A stretch of DNA of 50,535 bases from Streptomyces boluensis (GTDB taxonomy: Bacteria > Actinomycetota > Actinomycetes > Streptomycetales > Streptomycetaceae). The stretch is from assembly GCF_009908195.1 (NCBI RefSeq), contig NZ_JAAAHS010000011.1, positions 1 to 50,535 on the forward strand, in the 5' to 3' direction. Below are positions 31,459-39,914 of this stretch, one piece after another. The position numbers and the translations under genes are program-made. How positions within the stretch are numbered: the first letter of the stretch is position 1; each line of letters begins with the position of its first letter. The notes beneath the pieces are model-generated. The model did no database searches. It saw only the letters and a list, made by a program, of their open reading frames with translations, and was not told where the DNA came from.

Positions 31459-32675
31459 ACCGTCTGCTCATCACCAATGCGCACCTGCTGCACCCGGAAG
31501 CCGGTGAGATCACCGACGTCTCGTGGCTCGAAGCCGTGGACGGCCGGATCGCCGCCACCGGCACCGGCCGCGCCCCAAGCCCGACCGACGACGTCCGGCA
31601 CATCGACGCCGCGGGCGCCACCGTCATGCCCGGACTCATCGACGCGCACGTCCATCTCCTGCTGAGCACTCTCGACCGTCAGGAATCCGACTCCTGGACG
31701 CCCGGGTACGCCACGGTCCGGGCTCTGGCCGAAGCCGGGCGCATGCTGCGCCGCGGCTTCACCACCGTCCGCGACGTGGGCGGTGCCGATCACGGAATGG
31801 CCCGAGCCATCGAGGAAGGGCTCGCGCCCGGCCCTCGCCTCGTCTTCGGCGGCAAGGCGCTGTCGCAGACCGGCGGCCACGGAGACCTCCGCCCGCTCGG
31901 CGACGACGCGATGCCCTGCTGCCAGGCCCGCCCCGCCTTCTCCCGTATCGCCGACGGCGTCGACGCCGTCAGAGCCGCCGCCCGCGACGAATTCCGCAAG
32001 GGCGCCGCCCACTTGAAGATGCTCCTCAGCGGCGGCGTCGCCTCACCCCACGACGAGGTCTCCGAAGTCCAGTACACCGACGAAGAGTTGTGCGCCGCCG
32101 TCACCGAGGCCGAGAACCACAACCGGTACGTGACCGTGCACGCGTACCACCCCCGCGGCGTCAACCGCGCCCTGCGAGCGGGCGTGCGCTGCGTCGAACA
32201 CGGCAACCTCATCGACGACGAGACCATCCGCCTCCTGCTGGAGAACGACGCCTACCTCGTCCCCACCCTGATCACCTACGACCAACTGGCCAAGCTCGGC
32301 AAGAAGTTGGGCATGGGGGAGGCGTCCCACCGGAAGATCGCAGACGTCCACGAGGGCGGCCTCGCCGCCCTCGAACGTGCCCACACCGCAGGCGTCAACC
32401 TCGTCTACGGAAGCGACCTGCTCGGCCCCATGCGGACCGCCCAACTCGAAGAGTTCACCCTGCGCGCAGAAGTCCAGCCGGCCGCCGACCTCGTACGAGC
32501 GGCGACCAGCACCGCCGCCCGCCTGCTCAACCTGGAGTCCCAGATCGGCACTTTGGCCATCGGCGCCAGCGCCGACCTCCTCATCGTCGACGGCAACCCG
32601 CTGGACGACATCAGCCTCCTCACCCGCCCGCAGGACAACCTCCGACACGTGATCAAGGGCGGCAACGTCGTCTGA
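31455..32675 (+). CDS. Metal-dependent amidohydrolase (imidazolonepropionase/prolidase-like)
   Basis: 406 residues. Amidohydrolase metal ligands are in order: DAHVH (HxH), HLKMLLSGG (bridging Lys), VTVHAYH, CVEHGNLID and VYGSDLLGP (Asp). It ends with the composite beta domain (GTLAIGASADLLIVDGNPLD). Family members hydrolyse cyclic amides, carbamates or N-acyl and prolyl dipeptides; the substrate here cannot be read. The ATG overlaps the transporter stop (ATGA), coupling uptake and hydrolysis. RpiR control is likely. Complete. Confidence 0.9.
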   Translation: MNRLLITNAHLLHPEAGEITDVSWLEAVDGRIAATGTGRAPSPTDDVRHIDAAGATVMPGLIDAHVHLLLSTLDRQESDSWTPGYATVRALAEAGRMLRRGFTTVRDVGGADHGMARAIEEGLAPGPRLVFGGKALSQTGGHGDLRPLGDDAMPCCQARPAFSRIADGVDAVRAAARDEFRKGAAHLKMLLSGGVASPHDEVSEVQYTDEELCAAVTEAENHNRYVTVHAYHPRGVNRALRAGVRCVEHGNLIDDETIRLLLENDAYLVPTLITYDQLAKLGKKLGMGEASHRKIADVHEGGLAALERAHTAGVNLVYGSDLLGPMRTAQLEEFTLRAEVQPAADLVRAATSTAARLLNLESQIGTLAIGASADLLIVDGNPLDDISLLTRPQDNLRHVIKGGNVV

Positions 32676-32740
32676 GGTTCATCGCGGATGCCGCTACCGG
32701 GCCGGGGCGGCAAGAGCCCCGACCACCTGAGCGACGCGGT

Positions 32741-34000
32741 TCACTGCCCTGCGGTGCTCTGTGCCGTGGCCGCTCCGGCCAGCCAGGGGCGGTAGCGGCG
32801 CAGGGCCCGGCGTTGCTGGACCTGTTCGGAGACCACTGCGCGGGCGGGGTGGGTTCCGGGCTTGGGGCCCCGGCCGCGGGAGAGGCGGCGCATCTGGTGG
32901 CGTACGAGCGCCATGCTCGCCGCCGAGGCGATGGCCTTGTCGGACCAGGTAACGGGCCGCAGTTGGCGGTCGGCCTCGCGCTGCTGCCTCCACCGGTCGG
33001 GCAGGTCGGGGGTGACGGCGAGGGCCGTGCCGATGCCGACGACCGCGACACCGCTGTCGAGGACGCGCTCGGCGGTGACGCGCTGCGTGATGCCGCCGGT
33101 GAGCATGAGTGGGATCGGGCTCGTCGTGACCAGGTCCTTGGCGAGGTCCAGGAAGTAGGCCTCCCTGGCCTGGGTACGGGCGTCGGCGGGGCGGCCGGTC
33201 ATGGCGGGGCTCTCGTAGCTGCCGCCGGAGAGTTCGACCAGGTCGACGCCGAGGGGTTCGAGCATCGCGATCACCTGCCGGGCGTCGTCGGCGTCGAAGC
33301 CGCCGCGCTGGAAGTCGGCGGAGTTGAGCTTCACAGCGACGGCGAAGGACGGGGAGACGGCTTCACGTACGGCGCGGACGATGTCGAGCAGGATCCGGGC
33401 CCGGTTCTCGAGTGATCCGCCCCAGGCGTCGGTGCGCTTGTTGACCAGAGGGGAGAGGAACTGCGACAGCAGATAGCCGTGTGCCGCGTGGATCTCCACG
33501 CCGTCGAAGCCGGCCTTCTCGGCGCGGTGCGCGGTGACCGCGAAGCGGGTCACGGTGGCGTCGATCTGCTCGGGCGTCATGGCGGTGGGGCGACCGAAGC
33601 GGCTGCTGTGCTTGCCCAGGTCGACGCCGACATCGGACGGGCCCCATACGACGCCGGGCATGTCGGACTGCACTTGGCGGCCGGGGTGGTTGATCTGCAT
33701 CCAGATCGAGCCGCCGCCGGACTTGCCGGCCTCGGCCCACTCCGTGAACGGCTTCAGCGGCGCGGCATCGTCGAGCACCACGCCTGCGGGTCCGGTCAGC
33801 GCCTCGGCGTGCACCATGACGTTGCCGGTGATCAGCAGTCCGGTGCCGCCGGCGGCCCAGCGCCGGTAGAGCGTGAAGAGTCGCTGGTCCGGGAGCTGGC
33901 CGTCGCCGGCCAGGTTTTCCTCCATGGCCGCCTTCGCGATCCGGTTGTCGAGTACCTGGCCGGAGCGCAGGGGCAGCGGCGAGAACAGCTCGCTGGACAT
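32741..34000 (-). CDS. NADH:flavin oxidoreductase, Old Yellow Enzyme family
   Basis: 419 residues. An FMN TIM barrel that reduces activated alkenes or related electrophiles. Visible features are NRIAKAAMEENL at the N-terminus, MQINHPGRQ, GFDGVEIHAAHGYLLSQFLS (with the active-site H-x2-H), NKRTDAWGGSLENRAR and LTGGIT. I chose the ATG at 34000; the ATG at 34018 adds six residues. It is divergent from a TetR gene with inverted repeats between them, the common arrangement for an electrophile-inducible reductase. Complete, with a basic C-terminal tail. Confidence 0.92.
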   Translation of the reverse strand: MSSELFSPLPLRSGQVLDNRIAKAAMEENLAGDGQLPDQRLFTLYRRWAAGGTGLLITGNVMVHAEALTGPAGVVLDDAAPLKPFTEWAEAGKSGGGSIWMQINHPGRQVQSDMPGVVWGPSDVGVDLGKHSSRFGRPTAMTPEQIDATVTRFAVTAHRAEKAGFDGVEIHAAHGYLLSQFLSPLVNKRTDAWGGSLENRARILLDIVRAVREAVSPSFAVAVKLNSADFQRGGFDADDARQVIAMLEPLGVDLVELSGGSYESPAMTGRPADARTQAREAYFLDLAKDLVTTSPIPLMLTGGITQRVTAERVLDSGVAVVGIGTALAVTPDLPDRWRQQREADRQLRPVTWSDKAIASAASMALVRHQMRRLSRGRGPKPGTHPARAVVSEQVQQRRALRRYRPWLAGAATAQSTAGQ

Positions 34001-34025
34001 TGGGTTCCCCACTTCCATTTCGATC

Positions 34026-34077
34026 GTTTACGATGTATGCACCGTTCACATTAGGGGACAATGTGAGCGTCGTAAAC
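34026..34077. promoter_or_regulatory. Inverted repeats in the OYE/TetR divergent promoter
   Basis: GTTTACGA (34026-34033) pairs with TCGTAAAC (34070-34077), and inside it TCACATT (34046-34052) pairs with AATGTGA (34060-34066). ATCGT-TT-ACGAT (34023-34034) is also self-symmetric. The gap is only 94 bp, so these probably hold the TetR operators and both -10 regions. Confidence 0.5.
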
Positions 34078-34094
34078 ATGAGGGAGTGTGACCT

Positions 34095-34709
34095 GTGCCG
34101 CAGAGCACTGCGTATCACCACGGGGACCTGCGGGCCGCCTGCCTGCGGGCGGCGCGTGAGCTGCTCGAAGAGGACGGCAGCGCGGGTCTGTCGCTGCGCG
34201 CGGTAGCGCGGCGGGCGGGGGTGTCGGCAACGGCTCCGTACCGCCACTTCGCGGACCGTGACGCGCTTGTCTCGGCGGTGGCGGCGGAGGGCTATCGCGA
34301 GCTCGCCGAGCAGCTGGCCGCGGCGCACCCCGCACCCTCGACGCCGGACGACCTCGCGGCGGTCGCCGTCGTCTACGTGCGGTTCGCCCTCGATCACCCC
34401 GCGCTGTTCCGGGCGATGTTCGCCGAGCCCTGCGACCCGACCAGCGAGGAGCGCGTCGCCGCGACGGCCGTCATTTCCGAGTACGTCCAGGGCATCGTCC
34501 GTGACGCCTTCCCCGGCTCGGACGCGAGCGCCCTGTCGACCGCAGTGTGGGCCCTCGTCCACGGCCTGGCGTTCCTGCACCTCGACGGCAAGCTCGACAC
34601 CTCCACCCCCGAGGTGGTCGTCGAGCAGGTGCGCGCCGCCGTGTACGCGTTCTTCACTGCGGCTCCGGCGATGCGGGCGGTGGCCGGGCGGGGCGAGGTG
34701 TCGGCCTAG
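34095..34709 (+). CDS. TetR family regulator of the Old Yellow Enzyme gene
   Basis: 204 residues. The N-terminal helix-turn-helix is GLSLRAVARRAGVSATAPYR then HFADRDALVSAVAAEGYREL. The C-terminal WHG-like domain has FALDHPALFRAMFAEP. The start is a GTG at 34095 after a purine-rich leader. It faces the OYE gene with inverted repeats between, so local autoregulation and control of the reductase are expected. Complete. Confidence 0.9.
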   Translation: MPQSTAYHHGDLRAACLRAARELLEEDGSAGLSLRAVARRAGVSATAPYRHFADRDALVSAVAAEGYRELAEQLAAAHPAPSTPDDLAAVAVVYVRFALDHPALFRAMFAEPCDPTSEERVAATAVISEYVQGIVRDAFPGSDASALSTAVWALVHGLAFLHLDGKLDTSTPEVVVEQVRAAVYAFFTAAPAMRAVAGRGEVSA

Positions 34710-35188
34710 AGGGTGCGGCGCCTCGCCCTGCCCGGCCGGGATTCCTGGGGCGCGGGGGAGAAGCGCTCGAACAGAGCGAGGTGGTCGTACTCGTTCCAGC
34801 GCGCGTCGGATTCGCCGGGCGGGCCCCGCGCTGATCGCCAGGATCGAGGCGCACAAGTCGCACGCACTGTGCGCCCCTGCCCGGGGAGCCACGACACCGA
34901 ACGGCACATCCTTCAGCTCGGGCCCATGAGGCGTGCGTAAGACGCCCGAACGGTGGCAAACGCGGACGCTCGCCCGTACGAGCCGGGCGGAGACGCCTCC
35001 GTGCTCCGAGGGCGGAGGGCGACGCCCTGCCACGGACACCACGGTCCCTGCGCACAGTCTTGTGCCGTGTTGCGGCCCATGCGTGGGGATTGAAGATGGG
35101 ATGCGGGGGTGGTCCTTTTGCGTGACTTTGGCCACCTTGTGTGACCGATGGAGTCGCACCTGCGGGGGGCTCGTCACTTGGAGTGAAC
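34710..35188. other. 479 bp without a convincing gene
   Basis: A minus-strand frame ending at 34706 reads SDARWNEYDHLALFERF shortly before its stop, which looks protein-like. It has no recognised family, and its upstream part degenerates; it may be a 3' relic. A second minus-strand frame reads ELKDVPFGVVAPRAGAHSAC near 34860-34920. Neither is supported well enough for a gene call. The last part holds the promoter of the esterase gene. Confidence 0.4.
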
Positions 35189-36160
35189 ATGGCTGATGTG
35201 CCACCGCCGATCACGCCCTACCTGGAGCCGGAAGCGAAGGAGCTGGCCGAGGCGACCGATCCGCATCCGCGTATCTACGAAGTACAGCCGGAGAAGGGAC
35301 GCGAGATCCTGCTCGGGTTGCAGAGCGATCCGAGCGTGCCCAGGCCCGAAGTCGACGAGGAGTGGGTCGACGTGGACGCCGGCGAGTGGGGCACTGTCCG
35401 TACGCGCATCATCCGGCCGAAGGGGTCGACCGGGCCGCTGCCCGTGGTCTTCTACATCCACGGCGCGGGCTGGGTGTTCGGCGACGACAAGACCCACGAC
35501 CGGCTTTTCCGCGAACTCGCTGTCGGAGCGGGCGCGGCAGGTGTCTTCCCCGTCTACGACCGGGCGCCTGAGAACAAGTACCCGACCCAGGTCGAGCAGA
35601 ACTACGCGGTGGGCCAGTGGGTCCAGAAGCACGGCGCCGACCACGGACTGGACACATCACGGATCGCAGTGACCGGTGAATCGGTCGGCGGCTGCATGTC
35701 GGCGGTCTTCGCGCTGATGAACAAGGAGCGCGGCGGGATCGACCTCAAGGCGCAGGTCCTGCTGTATCCGGTGACGAACGCGGACTTCGACACCCCGTCG
35801 TATCTGCAGTTCGCCGAGGGCTACTACCTCACGCGCGACGGGATGAAGTGGTTCTGGGACGCGTACACCACCGACCTTGCGCAGCGGGCCGAGGTGCATG
35901 CCGCGCCGCTGCAGGCCTCCCTGGATGAGCTCAAGGGACTGCCGACCACGCTGGTCATCACCGATGAGGCCGATGTGCTGCGTGACGAGGGTGAGCAGTA
36001 CGCGAACAAGCTGCGCGAGGCCGGGGTGGACGTCACGTCGGTCCGGGTCGCGGGCATGGTCCACGACTTCCTGCTCCTCGACAGCCTGCGTGACACCCGG
36101 GCGGCCAACGTCGCCCGGACCCTGGCTGTGGACGCGCTGAAAGCCGCACTGCACAGCTGA
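35189..36160 (+). CDS. Alpha/beta hydrolase, HSL-type acetyl esterase
   Basis: 323 residues. It has the hormone-sensitive-lipase group marks: an oxyanion-hole motif YIHGAGW (usual HGGGW) and a nucleophile elbow GESVGG (usual GDSAGG) with the catalytic Ser. Asp in ITDEADVL and His in GMVHDFLLL complete the triad. It hydrolyses short acyl esters. I chose the ATG at 35189, which has TGGAG upstream; a GTG two codons earlier is possible. It is followed by a strong terminator at 36177-36204. Complete. Confidence 0.9.
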   Translation: MADVPPPITPYLEPEAKELAEATDPHPRIYEVQPEKGREILLGLQSDPSVPRPEVDEEWVDVDAGEWGTVRTRIIRPKGSTGPLPVVFYIHGAGWVFGDDKTHDRLFRELAVGAGAAGVFPVYDRAPENKYPTQVEQNYAVGQWVQKHGADHGLDTSRIAVTGESVGGCMSAVFALMNKERGGIDLKAQVLLYPVTNADFDTPSYLQFAEGYYLTRDGMKWFWDAYTTDLAQRAEVHAAPLQASLDELKGLPTTLVITDEADVLRDEGEQYANKLREAGVDVTSVRVAGMVHDFLLLDSLRDTRAANVARTLAVDALKAALHS

Positions 36161-36176
36161 AGCGAGCGTGTGCGAT

Positions 36177-36204
36177 GGCCCCGGCCGGGCAACCGGCCGG
36201 GGCC
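36177..36204 (+). terminator. Strong GC hairpin after the esterase gene
   Basis: GGCCCCGGCCGG (36177-36188), loop GCAA, CCGGCCGGGGCC (36193-36204). It is a perfect 12-bp stem starting 17 bp after the esterase stop. There is no T-run, as is common in Streptomyces. Confidence 0.8.
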
Positions 36205-36410
36205 GGCCGGCCCGCTCCTCAGCCCTTCGCGCTACCCGTCAAGTCTGCTGTCGTCAGGCGCACTTGCACGCGAACTCTTATGCCTTGACCCGCAGTACTT
36301 GCAGTACCCGCATTTCCGTCCCACATTGCCGCCCCGCGGCACGCCCAAGCCCAGTCCGACCTGGACGAGGAGCGTGCGGAGGCCGACTCCGAGCGAGAGG
36401 AGTGAACCGG

Positions 36411-36914
36411 ATGGCCGGCTTGTCGCCAGGGTTCCAAGGCAGAGCCCACGTGTTCGAGGGGCGACTGCCGCCGGGGCAGTACCCGACGGAGACGTTCCCT
36501 GTCCTCTCCGCCGGTCCCACGCCCCAACTGCCCACCGACCACTGGTCGTTCCACGTGACAACCGAGGCGGAGCAGCGCCGTACGTGGTCGTGGGAACAGA
36601 TGATGGCCCTTCCGCAGCAGGAGTTCACCGTCGACATCCACTGCGTGACACGGTGGTCGAAGTTCGACACCGCCTGGCTGGGGGTGTCCCTCGACGTGTT
36701 CCTCGAAGAGGTGGAGACCGCAGCGGACTTCGTCGTGGCCGAGTCCTTCGACGGCTACACCACGAACCTGCCCCTGGAATACATCACCGACGGCAAGGCG
36801 TGGCTCGCCCATTCCTACGACGGGTACGCACTCTCCCCGGACCACGGCGGACCGGCCCGCCTGGTCATCCCGCACCTCGGAGCGCCCGTGGAGCCCTTCG
36901 CCTCAGTCATGTGA
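36411..36914 (+). CDS. Sulfite-oxidase-like molybdoprotein, C-terminally truncated
   Basis: 167 residues; intact relatives are about 200-210. Features are GFQGRAHVFEGRLPPGQYPT, FPVLSAGPTP, VDIHCVTRWSKFDTAWLGVS (with the Mo-ligand Cys) and FDGYTTNLPLEYITDGKAWL. The family normally continues after VPHL with a YFWKSAKWV segment and about 40 more residues. Here it ends IPHLGAPVEPFASVM and a stop, 10 bp before the quinone reductase ATG. The last nine residues look foreign, so a deletion probably removed the 3' end. The cofactor site is kept, but folding is doubtful. The ATG at 36411 has GAGAGGA at good spacing. Confidence 0.75.
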   Translation: MAGLSPGFQGRAHVFEGRLPPGQYPTETFPVLSAGPTPQLPTDHWSFHVTTEAEQRRTWSWEQMMALPQQEFTVDIHCVTRWSKFDTAWLGVSLDVFLEEVETAADFVVAESFDGYTTNLPLEYITDGKAWLAHSYDGYALSPDHGGPARLVIPHLGAPVEPFASVM

Positions 36915-36924
36915 ACGGAGTGCC

Positions 36925-37884
36925 ATGAAGGCAGTGTCGATCAAGGAACCCGGTGGGCCTGAAGTCCTGGAATGCGTCGATGTCGAAGATCCCGCGCCCG
37001 CTGCCGGGGAAGTGGTCGTCGACGTGGTGGCCGGCGCGCTGAACCGGGCCGACGTCATGCAGCGGATGGGTCTCTACCCGGTCCCGCCGGGGACGTCCCC
37101 GTACCCCGGGCTCGAGGTCTCGGGGCGCATCGGCGCCGTCGGTGAGGGAGTGACCGGCTGGAAGGTCGGGGACGAGGTCTGCGCCCTGCTGACCGGAGGC
37201 GGCTATGCGCAGAAGGTCGCTGTTCCGGCGGGGCAGTTGCTCACGGTGCCCAAGGGGATCAGCCTGGTGGAGGCGGCCGGCTTGCCCGAGGCGGTGGCCA
37301 CCGTGTGGTCCAACCTCGTCATGACCGCCGGCCTCAAGGAAGGCGAGACCCTTCTCGTGCACGGCGGGGCGGGCGGCGTCGGCACTGCGGCTATCCAGAT
37401 CGCCAAGGCCATCGGGGCTCGGGTGGTCACCACCGTCGGCGGCCCGGAGAAGGCTGCTAGGGCAAGGGAGTTGGGCGCCGACGTCGCGGTCGACTACCGC
37501 ACGCAGGACTTCACCGAACACGGCCCGTACGACGTCATCCTGGACGTTGTCGGCGGGCAGTATCTCGAGCGGAACGTCCAGTCCCTGACTGTGGACGGGC
37601 GCCTCGTGGTCATCGGTCTGCAGGGCGGTCTGGAAGGCCAACTCAACCTTGCGGAGATGGTGTTCAAGCGCCTGTCCGTGTTCGGCACGACGTTGCGCAC
37701 CCGTTCCGCTGAGCAGAAGGCGGCCATTGTGGCCGAGGTCCAGAAGAAGATATGGCCGATGATCGAGAGCGGGGCTGTGCAGCTGGTCATCGACCAGACC
37801 GTGCCGATGTCCGAGGCCGCTGAGGCGCACCGGCTCATCGATACGGGTCGGCACATCGGCAAGATCCTGCTGGTGAACGCCTGA
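36925..37884 (+). CDS. NAD(P)H quinone oxidoreductase, PIG3-type MDR family
   Basis: 319 residues. A zinc-less medium-chain reductase. The GroES-like N-terminal half has LNRADVMQRMGLYPVPPGTS, the PIG3/TP53I3 hallmark. The cofactor domain has LLVHGGAGGVGTAAIQIAKA. It reduces quinones or similar electrophiles with NADPH. The ATG at 36925 has GGAG upstream and is 10 bp after the truncated molybdoprotein stop, so they are co-transcribed. Complete. Confidence 0.92.
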   Translation: MKAVSIKEPGGPEVLECVDVEDPAPAAGEVVVDVVAGALNRADVMQRMGLYPVPPGTSPYPGLEVSGRIGAVGEGVTGWKVGDEVCALLTGGGYAQKVAVPAGQLLTVPKGISLVEAAGLPEAVATVWSNLVMTAGLKEGETLLVHGGAGGVGTAAIQIAKAIGARVVTTVGGPEKAARARELGADVAVDYRTQDFTEHGPYDVILDVVGGQYLERNVQSLTVDGRLVVIGLQGGLEGQLNLAEMVFKRLSVFGTTLRTRSAEQKAAIVAEVQKKIWPMIESGAVQLVIDQTVPMSEAAEAHRLIDTGRHIGKILLVNA

Positions 37885-37966
37885 AGGTTCCTCTGGGTGG
37901 GGGAGTTGGGGCCTCGTAAAGGGCGCCGGAGGCACCCTCGTCACGGGGGATGCGAAGTCGGGCCTC

Positions 37967-38677
37967 TCAGCGGGACGGCGAGCTGAGCTGCTCGACGAGT
38001 TGCGTGGCGAGGCGCTCGGAAGACTGCGGGTTCTGGCCGGTGTGGAGGTTGCGATCCGAGACGACGTAGGGGCGCAGGGGCAGGGCGGCCTTCGTGTAGT
38101 CGGCCCCGTTCTCGCGCAGTCGGTCTTCGAGGAACCACTCGGCATTGCGGGCGAAGCGGTTCAGCTTCTCTTCCGTGTTGGACAGGCCCGTCATGCGGTA
38201 TCCGGCGAAGGGCCAGCTACCGTCGGGGTTCTTGGCCGCGAGCAGGGCGGCGGGCGCGTGGCAGAGCAGCGCGAGAGGCTTGCCGGAGGCGAGGCGGCGG
38301 CTCAGCAGTGCGCCGGAGGTCTCGTCGTACGCGAGGTCCTCCATCGGGCCGTGCCCGCCGGGGTAGAAGACGAGGTCGTACTCGTCCTCGTCGACCTCGG
38401 CCAACGGCTGAGGGTGATTGAGCTGCTCGCTGATCGAGTCGAGGTGACGACTGATCGCCCGGCGCTTCCAGGGGGTGCCGCCGGCGATCCCGAGGCTGAG
38501 TCTGTCGAGGGTGGGAGCCACGCCGCCAGGAGTGGCGACAGTGATGTCCCACCCGGCCTCGCTGAAGATCCGGTGCGGCTCGGCCACTTCCTCGGCCCAG
38601 AAGCCCGACGGGTGTACGGCTCCATCACGCAGCGTCCAACGGTCCGCCGCCGAGATCACGAAGAGCACCTTCGTCAT
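37967..38677 (-). CDS. DJ-1/PfpI superfamily protein (Hsp31-like)
   Basis: 236 residues. The nucleophilic Cys is in the elbow LALLCHAPAALL, and FYPGGHGPMEDLAYDE carries the adjacent glycine-rich loop and acid. The length and the region GVAPTLDRLSLGIAGGTPWK fit Hsp31-type glyoxalase/chaperones, which detoxify methylglyoxal or glycated groups. The ATG at 38677 has GGGAGG. It is divergent from the DFR-like reductase gene with a 157-bp gap. Complete. Confidence 0.88.
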   Translation of the reverse strand: MTKVLFVISAADRWTLRDGAVHPSGFWAEEVAEPHRIFSEAGWDITVATPGGVAPTLDRLSLGIAGGTPWKRRAISRHLDSISEQLNHPQPLAEVDEDEYDLVFYPGGHGPMEDLAYDETSGALLSRRLASGKPLALLCHAPAALLAAKNPDGSWPFAGYRMTGLSNTEEKLNRFARNAEWFLEDRLRENGADYTKAALPLRPYVVSDRNLHTGQNPQSSERLATQLVEQLSSPSR

Positions 38678-38765
38678 CGCCCTGCCTCCCTGCTCATCCC
38701 CTGCCGTCCGGGTCCGCCGCGGTGGCGGCCTCAGCTGCTCTGCACCGAGCGTAGCAAAAAACGAA

Positions 38766-38780
38766 ACGAATTGACTTCGT
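38766..38780. promoter_or_regulatory. Candidate TetR operator upstream of the DFR-like reductase
   Basis: ACGAA-5-TTCGT, with TTGACT (a good -35 box) in its centre, in the only AT-rich part of the 157-bp divergent gap. The TetR gene at 39914, co-transcribed with the reductase, is the natural candidate to bind it. Confidence 0.4.
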
Positions 38781-38834
38781 ATCGAAATAGGCGCACGGTG
38801 GATCAAGGAAGGCGACAGCGCGAAAGGACCCCCG

Positions 38835-39914
38835 ATGGACACACAGGTCGACCTCGACGGCATCCCCGTCGACAGGAGCACCCCGGTCCTGGTGACAGGC
38901 GCCACCGGCTACGTCGCCGGGTGGATCGTCAAAGGCCTGCTCGACGCCGGCGTCACCGTCCACGCCGCCGTACGAGACCCCCACAACACCAAGAAAGTGC
39001 AGCACCTGCTCGACGCCGCACAGGCGTCGACCGGCACCCTGCGCCTGTTCGCGTCCGACCTGCTGCGTGACGGCTCATACGCGGAAGCCATGCAGGGGTG
39101 CCGGATCGTCATCCATACCGCCTCGCCGTTCGTCCGGTCCGTACGCGATCCGCAACGAGACCTCGTGGACCCGGCGGTGCAGGGCACGCGCAATGTGCTC
39201 GAAACCGCGAACCGGGTCGGCAGCGTCGAGAGGGTCGTCCTCACCAGCTCGATCGCCGCGATGATCGGTGATGCTCAGGACGTGCTCCGCCTCCCCGGCC
39301 GAACCGTGAACGAGACGGCGTGGAACACGACCTCGTCGCTGACCCGCGAGCCCTACAGCTACTCCAAAACCCTGGCCGAGAAGGAGGCGTGGCGAATCGC
39401 CGAGGCCCAGGACCGCTGGCGCCTCGTCACCGTCAACCCCGGCTTCGTGATCGGCCCAGCGCTCAACTCCTCGCCGACCAGCGAGAGTTACACCGTCGCC
39501 CGGCAGTTGGCGAGTGGCCAGCTGCGCTTCGGCGCCCCACGCGTGGCACTGGCGGTCGTCGACGTCCGTGAAGTGGCGTACGCGCATGTGGCTGCCGCGT
39601 TCCTGCCCGAGGCGGAAGGGCGTCACCTGGTGGTGGCGGAGGCCACCGACATCGTCGACCTCGGGCGCCGGCTCCTGCCCGCCTACGGTGCGAGCTATCC
39701 ACTGCCTCGCCGAGGCGTGCCCAAGGCTCTCGCGGTCGCGTTCGCTCCGGCGGCCGGAGTGGAGCGCGGCTACTTGCGACGCAATGTCGGCTTCGCTCTC
39801 CGCAGCGACACCTCCAAGAGCCGCCAGAAGCTCGGCGTGCGCTACCGGCCTGCTCAGGAGTCCATGGAAGACATGTTCGCCCAGCTCATCGAGTCCGGGA
39901 CACTGGAGCGGTAA
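38835..39914 (+). CDS. NAD-dependent epimerase/reductase (dihydroflavonol-4-reductase-like)
   Basis: 359 residues. An extended short-chain dehydrogenase: VLVTGATGYVAGWIVKGLL (GxxGxxG), VVLTSSIAAM, and YSYSKTLAEKEAW with the catalytic Tyr-x3-Lys. It reduces aldehydes or ketones with NADPH; the class includes methylglyoxal and aryl-aldehyde reductases. Its stop overlaps the ATG of the TetR gene (TAATG), so they are coupled. Together with the divergent DJ-1 protein and the quinone reductase this suggests carbonyl or electrophile stress (inference). Complete. Confidence 0.9.
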   Translation: MDTQVDLDGIPVDRSTPVLVTGATGYVAGWIVKGLLDAGVTVHAAVRDPHNTKKVQHLLDAAQASTGTLRLFASDLLRDGSYAEAMQGCRIVIHTASPFVRSVRDPQRDLVDPAVQGTRNVLETANRVGSVERVVLTSSIAAMIGDAQDVLRLPGRTVNETAWNTTSSLTREPYSYSKTLAEKEAWRIAEAQDRWRLVTVNPGFVIGPALNSSPTSESYTVARQLASGQLRFGAPRVALAVVDVREVAYAHVAAAFLPEAEGRHLVVAEATDIVDLGRRLLPAYGASYPLPRRGVPKALAVAFAPAAGVERGYLRRNVGFALRSDTSKSRQKLGVRYRPAQESMEDMFAQLIESGTLER

